A stretch of 64,000 nucleotides of DNA. Origin: Chloroflexota bacterium (GTDB taxonomy: Bacteria; Chloroflexota; Anaerolineae; J102). The number at the start of each line of letters is the position of its first letter. Positions within the stretch are counted from its first letter, which is position 1. The position numbers and the translations under genes were made by a program. Shown here one piece after another: positions 17,788-26,889 of the stretch. The notes beneath the pieces were generated by a model, which had not been told where the DNA came from, did not search any database, and worked only from the letters and a program-made list of their open reading frames with translations. The stretch covers positions 1-64,000 of the forward strand of contig JAKOVD010000035.1 in assembly GCA_029782215.1 (NCBI GenBank). Direction: 5' to 3'.

Positions 17788-18621
17788 ATGGCAGCAAAGA
17801 GCAAGCAGGTCACCCGGAGCAAGCGTGAGCTGATGGAGACGGCCGAGGCCGTCGAAACCGTCGCCGTCGTCGAAGCGGTGTCGGGCGCCGTGCAGGTGGC
17901 GCAAGGCGCTGAGGAGCTGGAGCTGGCGGACGAGGCCAGCCGGGCCAGCCGCGCCGCCCTGGCGGCGGGCGCCAGCGACATGACCCGCGGCATCGACCAG
18001 ATCAGGGTGGCGGAGGGCGTCGCCCGCATCGGCGAGGTGGTGTCGGCGGCAGGCGATGCGGACGTTGCGCAAGGGGAGGACATGCTGGCGGCGTCGCAGG
18101 ACATCGAGGTGCAGGGCGAGATCGTGCGGATGCTGGGGGCCAGCGACCTGATGCACGCGATGGAGATTGCGGCGATCGCCGGGCAGATGGCGGTGGCGGG
18201 CGACATCGTGGCGCTGCGCGACATGCCGGTGCTGGCGGAGTTCCTGGCGGTCAAGAGCGAGGCGCTGCACGAGCTTGCCGTCAAGTCGATCGTGAAATTC
18301 GGGGCAGCCCGGGCGGTGGCCAGTACTATGCGTGACACGGCCGGCCAGGTGGGCGCGCTGGGCGCCAATGAGATGGTGGAAGGCATGGCGCGCAAGGCCG
18401 TGGCGGCGAAGGCGGCTGAAGCGAGCGTCGCCCTGGCCGAGGAAGGCGCGGCGATGGCGGTGGTGGGCGCCGCCGAGATTGAGGCCTCCCAAGATCTGAG
18501 GGACCTGGCGCGTACCGCCGTGGTGGCCAGCGTGGCCGATGTCGCCGCCGGCGCCGAACAGATCGGTCAAGCCGAGGCGCTGGCCGCCACCGGCGAAGCG
18601 CTGGAAGAGGCCGCCAGTTAG
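17788..18621 (+). CDS. Ala-rich helical protein of unknown function
   Basis: 277 residues with a strong AAGGAGA site before the ATG. The composition is dominated by Ala, Glu, Val and Gly, with very few aromatic residues and no Cys or Trp. A loosely repeated element of the form GA(S/N/E)(D/E/Q)(M/L/I) recurs about every 30-50 residues (GASDM, GASDL, GANEM, GAEQI). The sequence predicts nearly continuous amphipathic helix, but there are few heptads strong enough for a coiled coil. The basic N-terminus (KSKQVTRSKREL) is unlike the rest. I do not recognise the family. Independent evidence for translation is the strong ribosome-binding site and the uninterrupted frame. Confidence 0.6.
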   Translation: MAAKSKQVTRSKRELMETAEAVETVAVVEAVSGAVQVAQGAEELELADEASRASRAALAAGASDMTRGIDQIRVAEGVARIGEVVSAAGDADVAQGEDMLAASQDIEVQGEIVRMLGASDLMHAMEIAAIAGQMAVAGDIVALRDMPVLAEFLAVKSEALHELAVKSIVKFGAARAVASTMRDTAGQVGALGANEMVEGMARKAVAAKAAEASVALAEEGAAMAVVGAAEIEASQDLRDLARTAVVASVADVAAGAEQIGQAEALAATGEALEEAAS

Positions 18622-18642
18622 GCGTACGGGCCAGAGGTAGCA

Positions 18643-18682
18643 TGTAGCGTGCAGGATCAGAACTCTGTTCCTGCACGCTACA
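18643..18682. repeat. Intergenic hairpin with GCGTGCAG core (copy 1)
   Basis: TGTAGCGTGCAGGA (18643-18656) pairs exactly with TCCTGCACGCTACA (18669-18682). A closely related but longer palindrome lies at 22246-22292. Both follow a gene and could end transcription. Their shared core suggests one dispersed repeat family. Confidence 0.55.
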
Positions 18683-18714
18683 CCAGAAGTCAGAGGCGAT
18701 AGGGAGGCGACCCC

Positions 18715-19512
18715 GTGGCGTCAAAGCCGGCAAAAAAGCGCGAGCTGAAGAATATCGGATACGAGCTGTTCATTGGGGCATTGTCGATCCTATCGATCGT
18801 CAACCTGGCGCTGCTGTATCTGTTTCCCCTTGTACAAGGCCTGCAGAACATCCTCGAGGTCATGAACGCGGTCATGACGCCCATCTTCCTGGCGGATTTT
18901 CTGTATCGCTTCTTCACGTCCGAGGCTCGTTGGCAGTATTTCTTCCGCGGCTTTGGCTGGGCCGACCTGCTCTCCAGCTTGCCCTTCCCTCAGCTCAAGA
19001 TCCTGCGCACTTTCCGGCTGTGGCGGGTCATTCGCCTGTTCATGGAGTTCGGCTTCAAGAACCTGGTGAATGAGTTCATCACCCATCGGGCTGAGAACGC
19101 CCTGCTGACAGTGGTGTTCCTGGTGATGTGCGTGCTTGAGTTTGGCGCCCTCGCTGTGCTGAAGGTCGAATCCGCATCGCCCAACGCCAACATCACGAGC
19201 GCCTCTGACGCCCTTTGGTGGACGTACGTCACGATCACGACCGTGGGCTACGGCGATCGGTACCCGGTGACCAACCAGGGTCGCCTCGTCGGCTTGTTCG
19301 TCATGACGGCGGGTGTGGGGTTGTTCGGCACTCTGAGCGGTTTCCTTGCCAATACCTTTCTCTCTCCCTCAAAGAAGCCAGTCGAAGAACCAGCGGCTGA
19401 CGCCAATGACCCCAAGGCCAGGATCGCCGAGATCAAGCGCATGCTGGAAGAGCAGGAACGCGTTACGGCTGACCTGAAGGCGAAATTGGATCAGATCGAC
19501 GAACTGCTTTGA
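18715..19512 (+). CDS. Six-helix potassium channel (voltage-gated superfamily)
   Basis: 265 residues starting at GTG, with AGGGAGG eight bases upstream. There are six membrane segments: S1 near residue 15, S2 near 50, an S3 with WADLLSSLPFP, and an Arg-bearing S4 (LKILRTFRLWRVIRLF, residues 93-108). After S5 come the pore helix and filter TTVGYGD near residue 180, and S6. GYGD is the K+ selectivity signature. The last 35 residues form a charged coiled coil (RIAEIKRMLEEQERVTADL) that may hold the tetramer together. It lies in the inner membrane, and voltage or mechanical gating is possible. No nucleotide-binding domain is attached. Confidence 0.88.
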   Translation: MASKPAKKRELKNIGYELFIGALSILSIVNLALLYLFPLVQGLQNILEVMNAVMTPIFLADFLYRFFTSEARWQYFFRGFGWADLLSSLPFPQLKILRTFRLWRVIRLFMEFGFKNLVNEFITHRAENALLTVVFLVMCVLEFGALAVLKVESASPNANITSASDALWWTYVTITTVGYGDRYPVTNQGRLVGLFVMTAGVGLFGTLSGFLANTFLSPSKKPVEEPAADANDPKARIAEIKRMLEEQERVTADLKAKLDQIDELL

Positions 19513-19655
19513 CGTCGAACCGCGGAAGATCGGGAATCCCTGGTCCTGGCGGCTTCCCGTTCAATGACCTGGAACACTGTCTGCCAAAGAGTCGTCTTGA
19601 TGGTGTGACTTGGCCATCACCCCCTTGCCACCTGACGCACACTCAAGGAGACGCT

Positions 19656-19960
19656 ATGTCCATGTTCCGCCTTGGAAAGACAACGTTCGTGGTCGAGATG
19701 TAGGACTGAGCATTAGGGGCGGCTGCCACCAGGTCACCGGCGGCTACGCCTACGACGGCGGTATGGTGGGCAGTGTGCGCAACTGGCTTGGGGCCGCGAC
19801 CCTGGGAGAATGCGGCGCCAACTCCCGCTTCCAGGACCTAATCAGCAGCCTGGCCGCCGCGCAGGACTTCCGGGTATAGCTGGGCGGCAACGAATTGGGT
19901 CTGAAAATGCCCACCGGCGGTCCCATCCAGATCTTCAAGAACGCCGGCCCGGCGCCATAG
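19656..19960 (+). pseudogene. Decayed META-like gene
   Basis: An AAGGAG site and ATG open a 15-codon frame that stops at 19703. In another frame from about 19710, the text VTGGYAYDGGMV, then LGECGANSRFQDLISSLAAA, resembles the middle of a META domain. A TAG at 19877-19879 interrupts it, and the same frame goes on to IQIFKNAGPAP and a stop at 19960. The end is similar to FKNGGAAPKQ of the META lipoprotein at 7636-8097. At least one frameshift and one nonsense codon are therefore needed. The rest of the 471-base gap (19513-19983) shows nothing else I can name. Confidence 0.5.
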
Positions 19961-19983
19961 TCGTGGACAAGTGCAGATGAGGA

Positions 19984-21114
19984 ATGGACAGTATGAACAC
20001 AAAACGCTTCTATCTGGTATCGGCAGCGGTCGTGCTGGTCGCTATGACCCTTGGCTTCCTCTTAACCGAGGGCTTTCAGCCGGCGGCCCTGGCCGCCGTG
20101 GCGCCTACAGTCACGGCAACGCCCACCCCTGCGCTCTCCGGGACAGGCGCTAGCCAAGAGGTACCTGGCGCACCTCTCTCCGGGGACCCGGCGGCGGACA
20201 AGACCTTGGCTGCGGTCAACCTGCAGGCCGGCTTCATCCTGGATCCTTACCTGATTCCTGTCGTCGGTCATGTGGACCAGGCGGCAGCCAGCCTCCAGGC
20301 TGGCTGCAACGGCTTTGTCGGCGCCGAGCCGAATGCTGTCGTCAACTGGAGCGGCAGTGCTGAACGGCTCAATTTGTTTGTCTACAGCGACGACGACGCT
20401 GTGCTGGTGGTGCAGAAGCCGGACGGCACTATCCTCTGCAACGACGATGCTGGCCTGAACACCGTGGCTCCGCTGGTGACCATCGCCGATCCCGCAGCGG
20501 GCGCCTACAAGGTCTATGTGGGCTCGGCTAAGAAAGACGCGCCAGCCCTGGGCTTCCTGGCCCTGACGCAGGCCAGCCTGGATGACGCCAGTCTGGCAGC
20601 TCTCGACCTGAGCTCGCTGCTGCACCGGCGAACACGCCCTCTCGCCGCGGCGCTGCCATCCCTGAACCTGAACGACCTGCTCCTGGACCGCACGGCCATT
20701 TTCGGGTCGGCGGAGCTGCGGGCCGACTTCAAGCCCGTTCATACCTTTGCCGCTGGCGGTGGGGGGATCACCGCCTTCAAGGTGGAGGACGGCAAGTTGG
20801 CTTGCGCCGGATTCCTGAGTCCCGTTCCCAGCTACAGCTTCAAATGGAGCGGCAGAAGCCAGGACCTGCGCCTGTACTTCGAGGCCCTCAAAGACAGCTC
20901 ACTGGCGGTTGTGACGCCGAACCGGCAAGTGCTCTGCGGCATGGATGCCGCCCCTGGCAACTTGAACCCGGTGGTCGATGTTCCCAACGCCGTTCCCGGC
21001 GCCTATAAGGTCTATGTTGCCAGTATGGCGCCGGACACGGTGGTTGGAGGCAGGATGACCATCACAACCGACCCAAAGGCAACCCCTACTCCCTTGGCGC
21101 CGGCCGCCCGGTAG
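19984..21114 (+). CDS. Secreted protein with two related beta domains
   Basis: 376 residues (or 373 from the second ATG at 19993). A signal segment covers residues 4-35 and is followed by a Thr/Pro spacer. Two similar halves follow. The first has NGFVGAEPNAVVNWSGSAERLNL and ends in AAGAYKVYVGS; the second has CAGFLSPVPSYSFKWSG and ends in VPGAYKVYVAS. Each has a Cys pair. The pattern resembles bacterial pre-peptidase C-terminal or similar beta-sandwich domains. It is probably exported; no enzyme motif is visible. The LysM gene follows after 19 bases, suggesting a cell-envelope role. Confidence 0.65.
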   Translation: MDSMNTKRFYLVSAAVVLVAMTLGFLLTEGFQPAALAAVAPTVTATPTPALSGTGASQEVPGAPLSGDPAADKTLAAVNLQAGFILDPYLIPVVGHVDQAAASLQAGCNGFVGAEPNAVVNWSGSAERLNLFVYSDDDAVLVVQKPDGTILCNDDAGLNTVAPLVTIADPAAGAYKVYVGSAKKDAPALGFLALTQASLDDASLAALDLSSLLHRRTRPLAAALPSLNLNDLLLDRTAIFGSAELRADFKPVHTFAAGGGGITAFKVEDGKLACAGFLSPVPSYSFKWSGRSQDLRLYFEALKDSSLAVVTPNRQVLCGMDAAPGNLNPVVDVPNAVPGAYKVYVASMAPDTVVGGRMTITTDPKATPTPLAPAAR

Positions 21115-21133
21115 CCCGCTCAGGAGCAATACC

Positions 21134-22165
21134 ATGAGACGCCACATCCTGATGCTTGCCGCTGTCCTCGTCTTCAGCATCACCCTGGCGAGCACCGTCT
21201 CTGCCCAAGGTTACACGATCGTCCCCTACACAGTGCAGCAGGGCGACACGCTGGCCAAGATCGCCAGCAAGTACTGCACCACCTGGGAAGAGATCTACCA
21301 GATCAATGCCGCCGCCATTGGTCCCGACCCCAACACGCTGCACCCAGGCACCCTAATCTACGTTCCCAACCGCTGCCCGGCGCCGCCCAGCGGTGTCTAC
21401 GATCACGGGCCGAGCATGTACGCCAACGGCACGGTGACCGGCAATGTATACACGGTGGCGGCCGGCGACACCTGGTACTCCATCGGCCAGCGGTTTGGGC
21501 TGCCCTGGGAGACCATCTCCAACGCCAACGGCGGCGGGGGGCTCTACCCCGGACGCCAGCTCATCATTCCCGGTCTGGCCAGCGCACCGCCATCCAAGGC
21601 GCCCTACCTTAGCATCAGCAACCCGCAGGCTGGCGCCAACCTGCCCGCCACCTTTGCAGTCAGCGGCATGGGCGCCGGCCTGCCCGAAGGCAACGTCGTG
21701 GTCACGGCCTTGGACAGCGGCGGACGGGTGCTAGCGCAGAAGGCGACCGTCCTTCAGGGCGCCAACGTGGGCGTTGGCGGCGAAGGCACCTGGTCTACCA
21801 GCCTTACTGTGAACGCGACCAGCGTGATGCCCGGCGCGATCCAGGCGACCTCGCCTGGAGTCCCGGCGATGGCCGCGGTCTCGATCACTTATTCCGGGGC
21901 AGGCTCGGGGGGCAGCGGCAGCGCTCCCGTCGTCTACGCGTCGGGGCAGTGCACTGTTGTGGGCGCCCCCGGCGGGCCGCTGTACGTCTACCCCGGCGGG
22001 CCTTCGAACTCGCAGTTCGCGGCGGGCGGACCTGTCGAAGCCAAGCAGCGAGCGGTCTACAACGGCATGGATTGGTACATGATCCAGCCTGAAGCGGCGA
22101 TGGGCAACCCGCCGCTGTGGGCGCCAGTCACCAGTCTGTCTTCGGTAGGGCAGGGCTGTAGCTAG
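21134..22165 (+). CDS. LysM - Gmad2 secreted protein
   Basis: 343 residues behind CAGGAGCAATACC. A signal peptide ends near VSAQG (residue 25). Two LysM repeats follow: YTVQQGDTLAKIASKY (about residues 32-80) and YTVAAGDTWYSIGQRFGL (about 110-155). LysM binds peptidoglycan or chitin-like glycans. Next is an immunoglobulin-like Gmad2 domain (LSISNPQAGANLPATFAVSG, about 163-255), known from spore-germination proteins but widespread in Chloroflexota. A small Cys-containing SH3-like tail closes the protein. It is probably a wall- or envelope-bound protein. It probably shares a transcript with the preceding secreted protein. Confidence 0.85.
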   Translation: MRRHILMLAAVLVFSITLASTVSAQGYTIVPYTVQQGDTLAKIASKYCTTWEEIYQINAAAIGPDPNTLHPGTLIYVPNRCPAPPSGVYDHGPSMYANGTVTGNVYTVAAGDTWYSIGQRFGLPWETISNANGGGGLYPGRQLIIPGLASAPPSKAPYLSISNPQAGANLPATFAVSGMGAGLPEGNVVVTALDSGGRVLAQKATVLQGANVGVGGEGTWSTSLTVNATSVMPGAIQATSPGVPAMAAVSITYSGAGSGGSGSAPVVYASGQCTVVGAPGGPLYVYPGGPSNSQFAAGGPVEAKQRAVYNGMDWYMIQPEAAMGNPPLWAPVTSLSSVGQGCS

Positions 22166-22245
22166 AAGCGTCCGTCTCGCTGCGGTCTCAGACGACCGGG
22201 CCTCAACCGGGGGAGACCGCAGCTCCACCTGGCAGAGTGCGACAT

Positions 22246-22292
22246 GGTGCAGCGTGCAGAGGGGTAGGCGAAAGACCTCTGCACGCTGCACC
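22246..22292. repeat. Intergenic hairpin with GCGTGCAG core (copy 2)
   Basis: A 17-bp perfect stem (GGTGCAGCGTGCAGAGG against its reverse complement) with a 13-base loop. It shares the core TG(T/C)AGCGTGCAG with the hairpin at 18643-18682. It lies 80 bases after the LysM gene and can serve as its terminator, although no T-tract follows. Confidence 0.6.
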
Positions 22293-22370
22293 TCCAGGTC
22301 CACATGAAGCCGAAGTCCACCAGAGGGGAGTCGCTGGCGCCTGCTTATGAAAACTGAGGGGATGCCGTAA

Positions 22371-22400
22371 TTGGTGTGGGGCCAAAGCATGCGGCATAAT
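22371..22400 (+). promoter_or_regulatory. Candidate sigma-70-type promoter for the AI-2E-type gene
   Basis: TTGGTG (22371-22376), an 18-base spacer and CATAAT (22395-22400). It lies 63 bases before the start codon, in the only larger gap in front of that gene. The -10 box is good and the -35 box is partial. Confidence 0.4.
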
Positions 22401-22462
22401 GGCGACGGCTCCGGCCGTTTGACCGACACAAGACAGCACACCACCTGGGGGTCATTCCAGAC

Positions 22463-23527
22463 ATGCGTTTTCCATCCGTTGTCCGGCCCTTGTTCATCGT
22501 GACTGCATTGGCGGTCCTGCTGGCAGGGCTTCGCTTCTCGGCCCCGCTCTTGATTCCCCTCTTGATGTCGGCTTTTGCCGCATCGCTGCTCTTCCCGGTC
22601 TACAACGGCCTGCTGCGCAGGAAGGTGCCCGCAGCCGTGGCGCTGCTGTTGACGGCGGCGCTGCTTGTCGCCGTCGTCTTCTTCCTGGTCTGGCTGGTCG
22701 GCTATTCGGTCGCAGCCATGATGGCGAGCCTCGATGGCCTTGATGCGCAGCTCGCCCAGCGACAGAGCGAGCTGGAGGCAGGGGCAGCCGCACTGGGTCA
22801 GAGCGCCGCGTTCCAGCAGGCTCTGTCTGGCGTCAGCCCTGGCGCCCTGCAGGGCTTTCTGAAAGGAACGTTGGATGTGGTCGCCAGCATCGCCAAGCAA
22901 AGCCTGATCGTGCTGGTGGTGACAGCTTTCCTGCTGGCCGAAGGCTCGCAGTTCAGAGCCCGCCTGGCGAGCGTGTTCGGCGTCGATCACATCGTCACCT
23001 GGAAGACCCTGACCCTGGTCCGGATCTTCATCCGCTACTTTGGCCTGCGCACGATCGTCAACCTGATCACCGGCGCCGGCATGACGGTGATCCTCTGGTT
23101 GATGGGCATCCCCAACGCGCTGCTGTGGGGTGTGCTGATGTTCTTCATGAGCTACATTCCCTATATCGGCATCATGATCGCGGTGGCGCCGCCGCTTATC
23201 CTCGCCTATGCCGAATACGGGGTGGGCATGGCGGTGCTGCTCATCGTCCTGACGATCGTCGTCAATGCCACCGCCGAGAATATCGTCTCGCCCATCATCA
23301 TGGGCAAGGGCCTGAGCGTTTCGCCCACCGTTGTCTTCCTGGCTTTCATCTTCTGGATGTGGCTGTTGGGCGGCACCGCTGCCCTGATTGCCATGCCGCT
23401 GACGATGGCGGTGCTGATGATTCTGGCCAGTTTCGAGGAGACACGGCGCTGGGTGGCGATTGTGGCCACGATCCCGCTGCCCATGGACACCGGCAGCCAG
23501 GCCGCAACCGACTCCCAGGCCGTGTAG
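22463..23527 (+). CDS. AI-2E family transporter
   Basis: 354 residues with the usual family plan. There are two or three N-terminal helices (VRPLFIVTALAVLLAGLRFSA), a central soluble part with ALDAQL-like helices (residues 90-135), and then four to five C-terminal helices. Conserved strings are MGIPNALLWGVLMFFMSYIPYIG near residue 214 and NIVSPIIMGKGLSVSPTVV near 274. Members export autoinducer-2, sodium or other solutes, and the name does not prove quorum-sensing. The ATG has no strong ribosome-binding site, so an efficient leader may be lacking. The following 287-base gap (23528-23814) shows only a weak inverted repeat ATCGGA/TCCGAT at 23726-23742. Confidence 0.85.
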   Translation: MRFPSVVRPLFIVTALAVLLAGLRFSAPLLIPLLMSAFAASLLFPVYNGLLRRKVPAAVALLLTAALLVAVVFFLVWLVGYSVAAMMASLDGLDAQLAQRQSELEAGAAALGQSAAFQQALSGVSPGALQGFLKGTLDVVASIAKQSLIVLVVTAFLLAEGSQFRARLASVFGVDHIVTWKTLTLVRIFIRYFGLRTIVNLITGAGMTVILWLMGIPNALLWGVLMFFMSYIPYIGIMIAVAPPLILAYAEYGVGMAVLLIVLTIVVNATAENIVSPIIMGKGLSVSPTVVFLAFIFWMWLLGGTAALIAMPLTMAVLMILASFEETRRWVAIVATIPLPMDTGSQAATDSQAV

Positions 23528-23814
23528 GACAACCCTTCTCGCCAATCTGTCCTGGCGCTTCAATACTGAACGGCGATTCACCGATCACCCAGCCGGCTGC
23601 AGGACTGGAACAAGGCAGGAACGAGCGACCGATGGTGCGCGCCATCAGGGATGTAGTACCTTCAATCGGAAGGCACTTCGTATGACTTTGGGATAGGGGG
23701 ACCTTCAATACGGCCCGCGTTCTGGATCGGATCCATTCCGATTCTGAACCGTTTCTGGATAACTCTCCGGTATGCTGGCAGCAGTTGACACCTACCACCC
23801 TCCCGGAGGTTACC

Positions 23815-26800
23815 GTGAAAGGCATTCGCTCATCCTGGTTTGCTGCAACGTTGCTTTTGGCGTCGCTTGTGCTCAGTCTGGGGACTGTCTGCTCCCAGGT
23901 CATTGGGGCCAAACCCTCGCTCACCGGTAGTGCCCAGCACCGCCGGGAAGGATCGGCGCCAGTCTATCCCGTCGTGGATACCGGCCAGGCCACATGCTAC
24001 AACAACTCATCCGCCATCACCTGTCCGTCTTCTGGCCAGGCGTTCTACGGCCAGGATGCGCAGGACACGCGCCATGCCGCCAGTTATCAGCTCAGCGCCG
24101 ACGGGCTGACCGTCTCTGACGGCAACACGGGGCTGACCTGGCAGCGGAGCCCGGACACCAACGGCGACGGCTCGCTCACCGCCGCCGACAAGCTGAGTTG
24201 GGCCAATGCCCAGTCGCGCCCGGCAGCCCTGAACGCTGCCCGTTACGGCGGCTTCAGCGACTGGCGCCTGCCGACGATCAAGGAGCTCTACTCGCTGATC
24301 GACTTCCGGGGCATGGACCCCAACCCCAACGGAACCAGTACCTCTGAGCTGACGCCCTTTATCGATCGGGCCTACTTTGCCTTTGCCTACGGTGATACGA
24401 GCGCCGGCGACCGTGTGATCGACTCTCAGTATGCCTCCGGCACGCTGTATGCGGCCCGTTCGGACATGTTGTTTGGCGTGAACTTCGCCGACGGCCGGAT
24501 CAAAGGCTATGGCCTGACGATGCCTGGCGGCGCTGCGAAGACGTTTTTCGTCATCTGTGTGCGTGGCAACACGAGCTACGGCGCCAACAGCTTTGCCGAC
24601 AATGGCGACGGCACCATCACCGACAACGCCACCGGCCTGGTGTGGGCGCAGACGGACAGCGGTACGGGCATGAGCTGGGAGAGCGCCCTGGCCTGGGTGC
24701 AAACCCAGAACGCTGCCAACTACCTGGGGCACAGCGACTGGCGCCTTCCGGATGCCAAGGAACTGCAGAGCATCGTGGATTACACGCGCTCGCCCGACAC
24801 GACCGCTTCTGCCGCCATCGCTCCTGTCTTCAAGGCCACACGCATCACCAACGAAGCCGGTCAGGCCGACTACCCCTTCTACTGGACTGGAACAACCCAT
24901 GCCAGCGCCGATGGCTCCGGTGCAGCAGGGGTCTATATCGCTTTTGGTCGGGCGCTTGGCTATATGAACGGCGCCTGGATCGATGTCCACGGCGCTGGCA
25001 GCCAGCGCAGCGATCCCAAGAACGGCAACCCAGGCGACTATCCCACCGGCCGCGGCCCGCAAGGCGACGCCATCCGCATTAACAACTTCGTCCGCCTGGT
25101 GCGCAATGCCGGTATCACAGCCTTGCCCACGGCAACGCCCGCAGCCGGAGTGACCGCCACACCCGCGCCGCCTCCTGTTGGGGGCGGCATGACCATCGCC
25201 CAAACGCTCTCCGATGAAGCGCAGCGCAACACCATTGCCTTCGACGGGTTGGCCTTTGTGACCGGCAACCTGGGCGCCGACTCGTTCTTCCCGCCCGGCA
25301 AGGTCGCCGACTTCTGGGGCTTCCAATACCTGCGCGACAACGACCCGACAGGCATGGGTCACAATACCGACTTCCTGACCAGGGCTGCCCTGAACATGCT
25401 GCAGGTCCTCACGCCCAGCCAGCGTATGCAGTTGATCGGATTGGCGCAAAGCCAGGCTAGCGAGATCAACCAATACGGGCAAGACCGCTTCGTGCTAATG
25501 GCCGCTTTCCGCCGCCTGCTGGCAGGCGATGTGCCCGCCGGCAGCACCGGGCTGGACGAGGCCGCGGTCAAGACCTATTCGGCACAGCTCTATCGCCTGG
25601 ATGGCCAGATCAGCTATGAACGGGCCCAGGTGATGGGGGCGCTCATCAGCCAGCTTACCGCCGGCCAGCGGGCTTATCTTGACGCGATGGTAGGAAAGGG
25701 CATGACGACCTGGCCCAACGTGGCGGAGCCTGACGAACTGCGCGGGCTCGACCGTGACGTCAAGGTGGCCGTCATGACCTACGCCGGCGATATGTTCAGT
25801 TGGTATGCCGGTTCGGTCGAGGCCGACGTGTACTTCTGCCCCGAACGGCAAGGAACGTATTTTGGCTCCTTCTACATGAAGGACGCACCGGCCGTGGGCA
25901 ACCCCGGTTACAGCATCCCCGTCACCATGACGGCCGAGATGGGCGATACTTTCTTGAAGAGCCTGACAACCGATCAGGCGCCCCTCATCACTGGTCTGGT
26001 CACGGCGCAGAAACCGGCCCTGTACGCCATTGTCGACCGGCGCACAGAGGTGGCGACGCTGCTGCGGAGCGCCATGATAGGGCAGACGCCCGACAAGGCG
26101 CAGGTCTTGTCCCTGATGCAGGCCTATGGCGAACTGGACGGCGAGATCATCTACCGCTATGCCACGGCCTTCAGCCAGGTCAACCGGAGCCTGACCGAGG
26201 CGCAGCGCACGAAGCTGAATGCTCTGCGGTCCCAAATCCTGGGCGACCTGGCGCTGCCAACAGGCGCCTATCTGTATGCGCAGCCGATCCCGATGCCTGC
26301 GATTCCCAGCAGCGACTTCCTGTTTGCCGGCGCCGGGACGACGGCGCCCACGGCGACGCCGACAACCGTTGGCACAGCGACCCCGACCAGTACGCCCGTG
26401 CCGACCAACACACCCACACGGGTGCCACCGCCCACGGCAACAGCCACCCGCACGAAGACACCCACACGAATCCCACCCACGCCAACGCCGCTGCGAACCA
26501 GCACGCCCACCCGCACTCCCTGGCCAACAGCCACCCCGACGCGGGCGCTGGCAGGCGGCATCGACAGTGTTTCGCCTGCCTATGCGATCCAGGGCCAACG
26601 GGGAGTGTGGGTGACCATCACGCTGGCGGCCTCGGCGCTGCCCTCGCAGGTCATGCCGGGCAGCGTCAAGATCGGCGGCCTGGCGGGGCGCAGCCTCATG
26701 CGGGCCGGACGGGTGGTCAAGGCGGTGTTCGACATCCCGCCGACCGAGCCGGCCGGCCGGAAAGATGTCACGGTGACGTTTCCTGTGCAGGCGGGAGCGG

Positions 26801-26889
26801 CCATCTTCACCGAAGTCGGCGGCTTTGAGGTACGCAGTCGCGGCGCCGTGCCGGGCCCGCCGCCACCCACGAGGGCCACCCTGCCGTAG
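23815..26889 (+). CDS. Large secreted protein: two DUF1566 domains, LTxxQ region, Thr/Pro linker, IPT-like end
   Basis: 1024 residues starting at GTG, five bases after GGAGGT. A signal peptide covers residues 1-30. Two DUF1566 (Lcl C-terminal) domains lie at about 95-245 (TGLTWQRSPD, SDWRLPTIKELYSLID) and 256-430 (TGLVWAQTDSG, SDWRLPDAKELQSIVD). A helical region follows (460-840) with four LTxxQ motifs: LTPSQR at 532, LTAGQR at 614, LTTDQA at 717 and LTEAQR at 793. LTxxQ is the mark of the Spy/CpxP periplasmic chaperone fold, but similarity beyond the motif is not shown. A Thr/Pro linker (845-910) and an immunoglobulin-like IPT domain close the protein. Function unknown; it is probably exposed on the surface. 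Confidence 0.75.
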   Translation: MKGIRSSWFAATLLLASLVLSLGTVCSQVIGAKPSLTGSAQHRREGSAPVYPVVDTGQATCYNNSSAITCPSSGQAFYGQDAQDTRHAASYQLSADGLTVSDGNTGLTWQRSPDTNGDGSLTAADKLSWANAQSRPAALNAARYGGFSDWRLPTIKELYSLIDFRGMDPNPNGTSTSELTPFIDRAYFAFAYGDTSAGDRVIDSQYASGTLYAARSDMLFGVNFADGRIKGYGLTMPGGAAKTFFVICVRGNTSYGANSFADNGDGTITDNATGLVWAQTDSGTGMSWESALAWVQTQNAANYLGHSDWRLPDAKELQSIVDYTRSPDTTASAAIAPVFKATRITNEAGQADYPFYWTGTTHASADGSGAAGVYIAFGRALGYMNGAWIDVHGAGSQRSDPKNGNPGDYPTGRGPQGDAIRINNFVRLVRNAGITALPTATPAAGVTATPAPPPVGGGMTIAQTLSDEAQRNTIAFDGLAFVTGNLGADSFFPPGKVADFWGFQYLRDNDPTGMGHNTDFLTRAALNMLQVLTPSQRMQLIGLAQSQASEINQYGQDRFVLMAAFRRLLAGDVPAGSTGLDEAAVKTYSAQLYRLDGQISYERAQVMGALISQLTAGQRAYLDAMVGKGMTTWPNVAEPDELRGLDRDVKVAVMTYAGDMFSWYAGSVEADVYFCPERQGTYFGSFYMKDAPAVGNPGYSIPVTMTAEMGDTFLKSLTTDQAPLITGLVTAQKPALYAIVDRRTEVATLLRSAMIGQTPDKAQVLSLMQAYGELDGEIIYRYATAFSQVNRSLTEAQRTKLNALRSQILGDLALPTGAYLYAQPIPMPAIPSSDFLFAGAGTTAPTATPTTVGTATPTSTPVPTNTPTRVPPPTATATRTKTPTRIPPTPTPLRTSTPTRTPWPTATPTRALAGGIDSVSPAYAIQGQRGVWVTITLAASALPSQVMPGSVKIGGLAGRSLMRAGRVVKAVFDIPPTEPAGRKDVTVTFPVQAGAAIFTEVGGFEVRSRGAVPGPPPPTRATLP

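Noticed and set aside
22463..23527. Evidence of AI-2 quorum sensing
   Set aside because: The family name covers exporters of other solutes; no luxS or receptor genes are here.
23726..23742. ATCGGA/TCCGAT inverted repeat as an operator
   Set aside because: Six-base arms are expected often by chance in this length of sequence.
26376..26550. Repetitive ACGCC/ACACCC-rich DNA as a CRISPR or minisatellite array
   Set aside because: It encodes a Thr/Pro linker in frame within the DUF1566 protein; there are no regular spacers. The same holds for 28530-28660.
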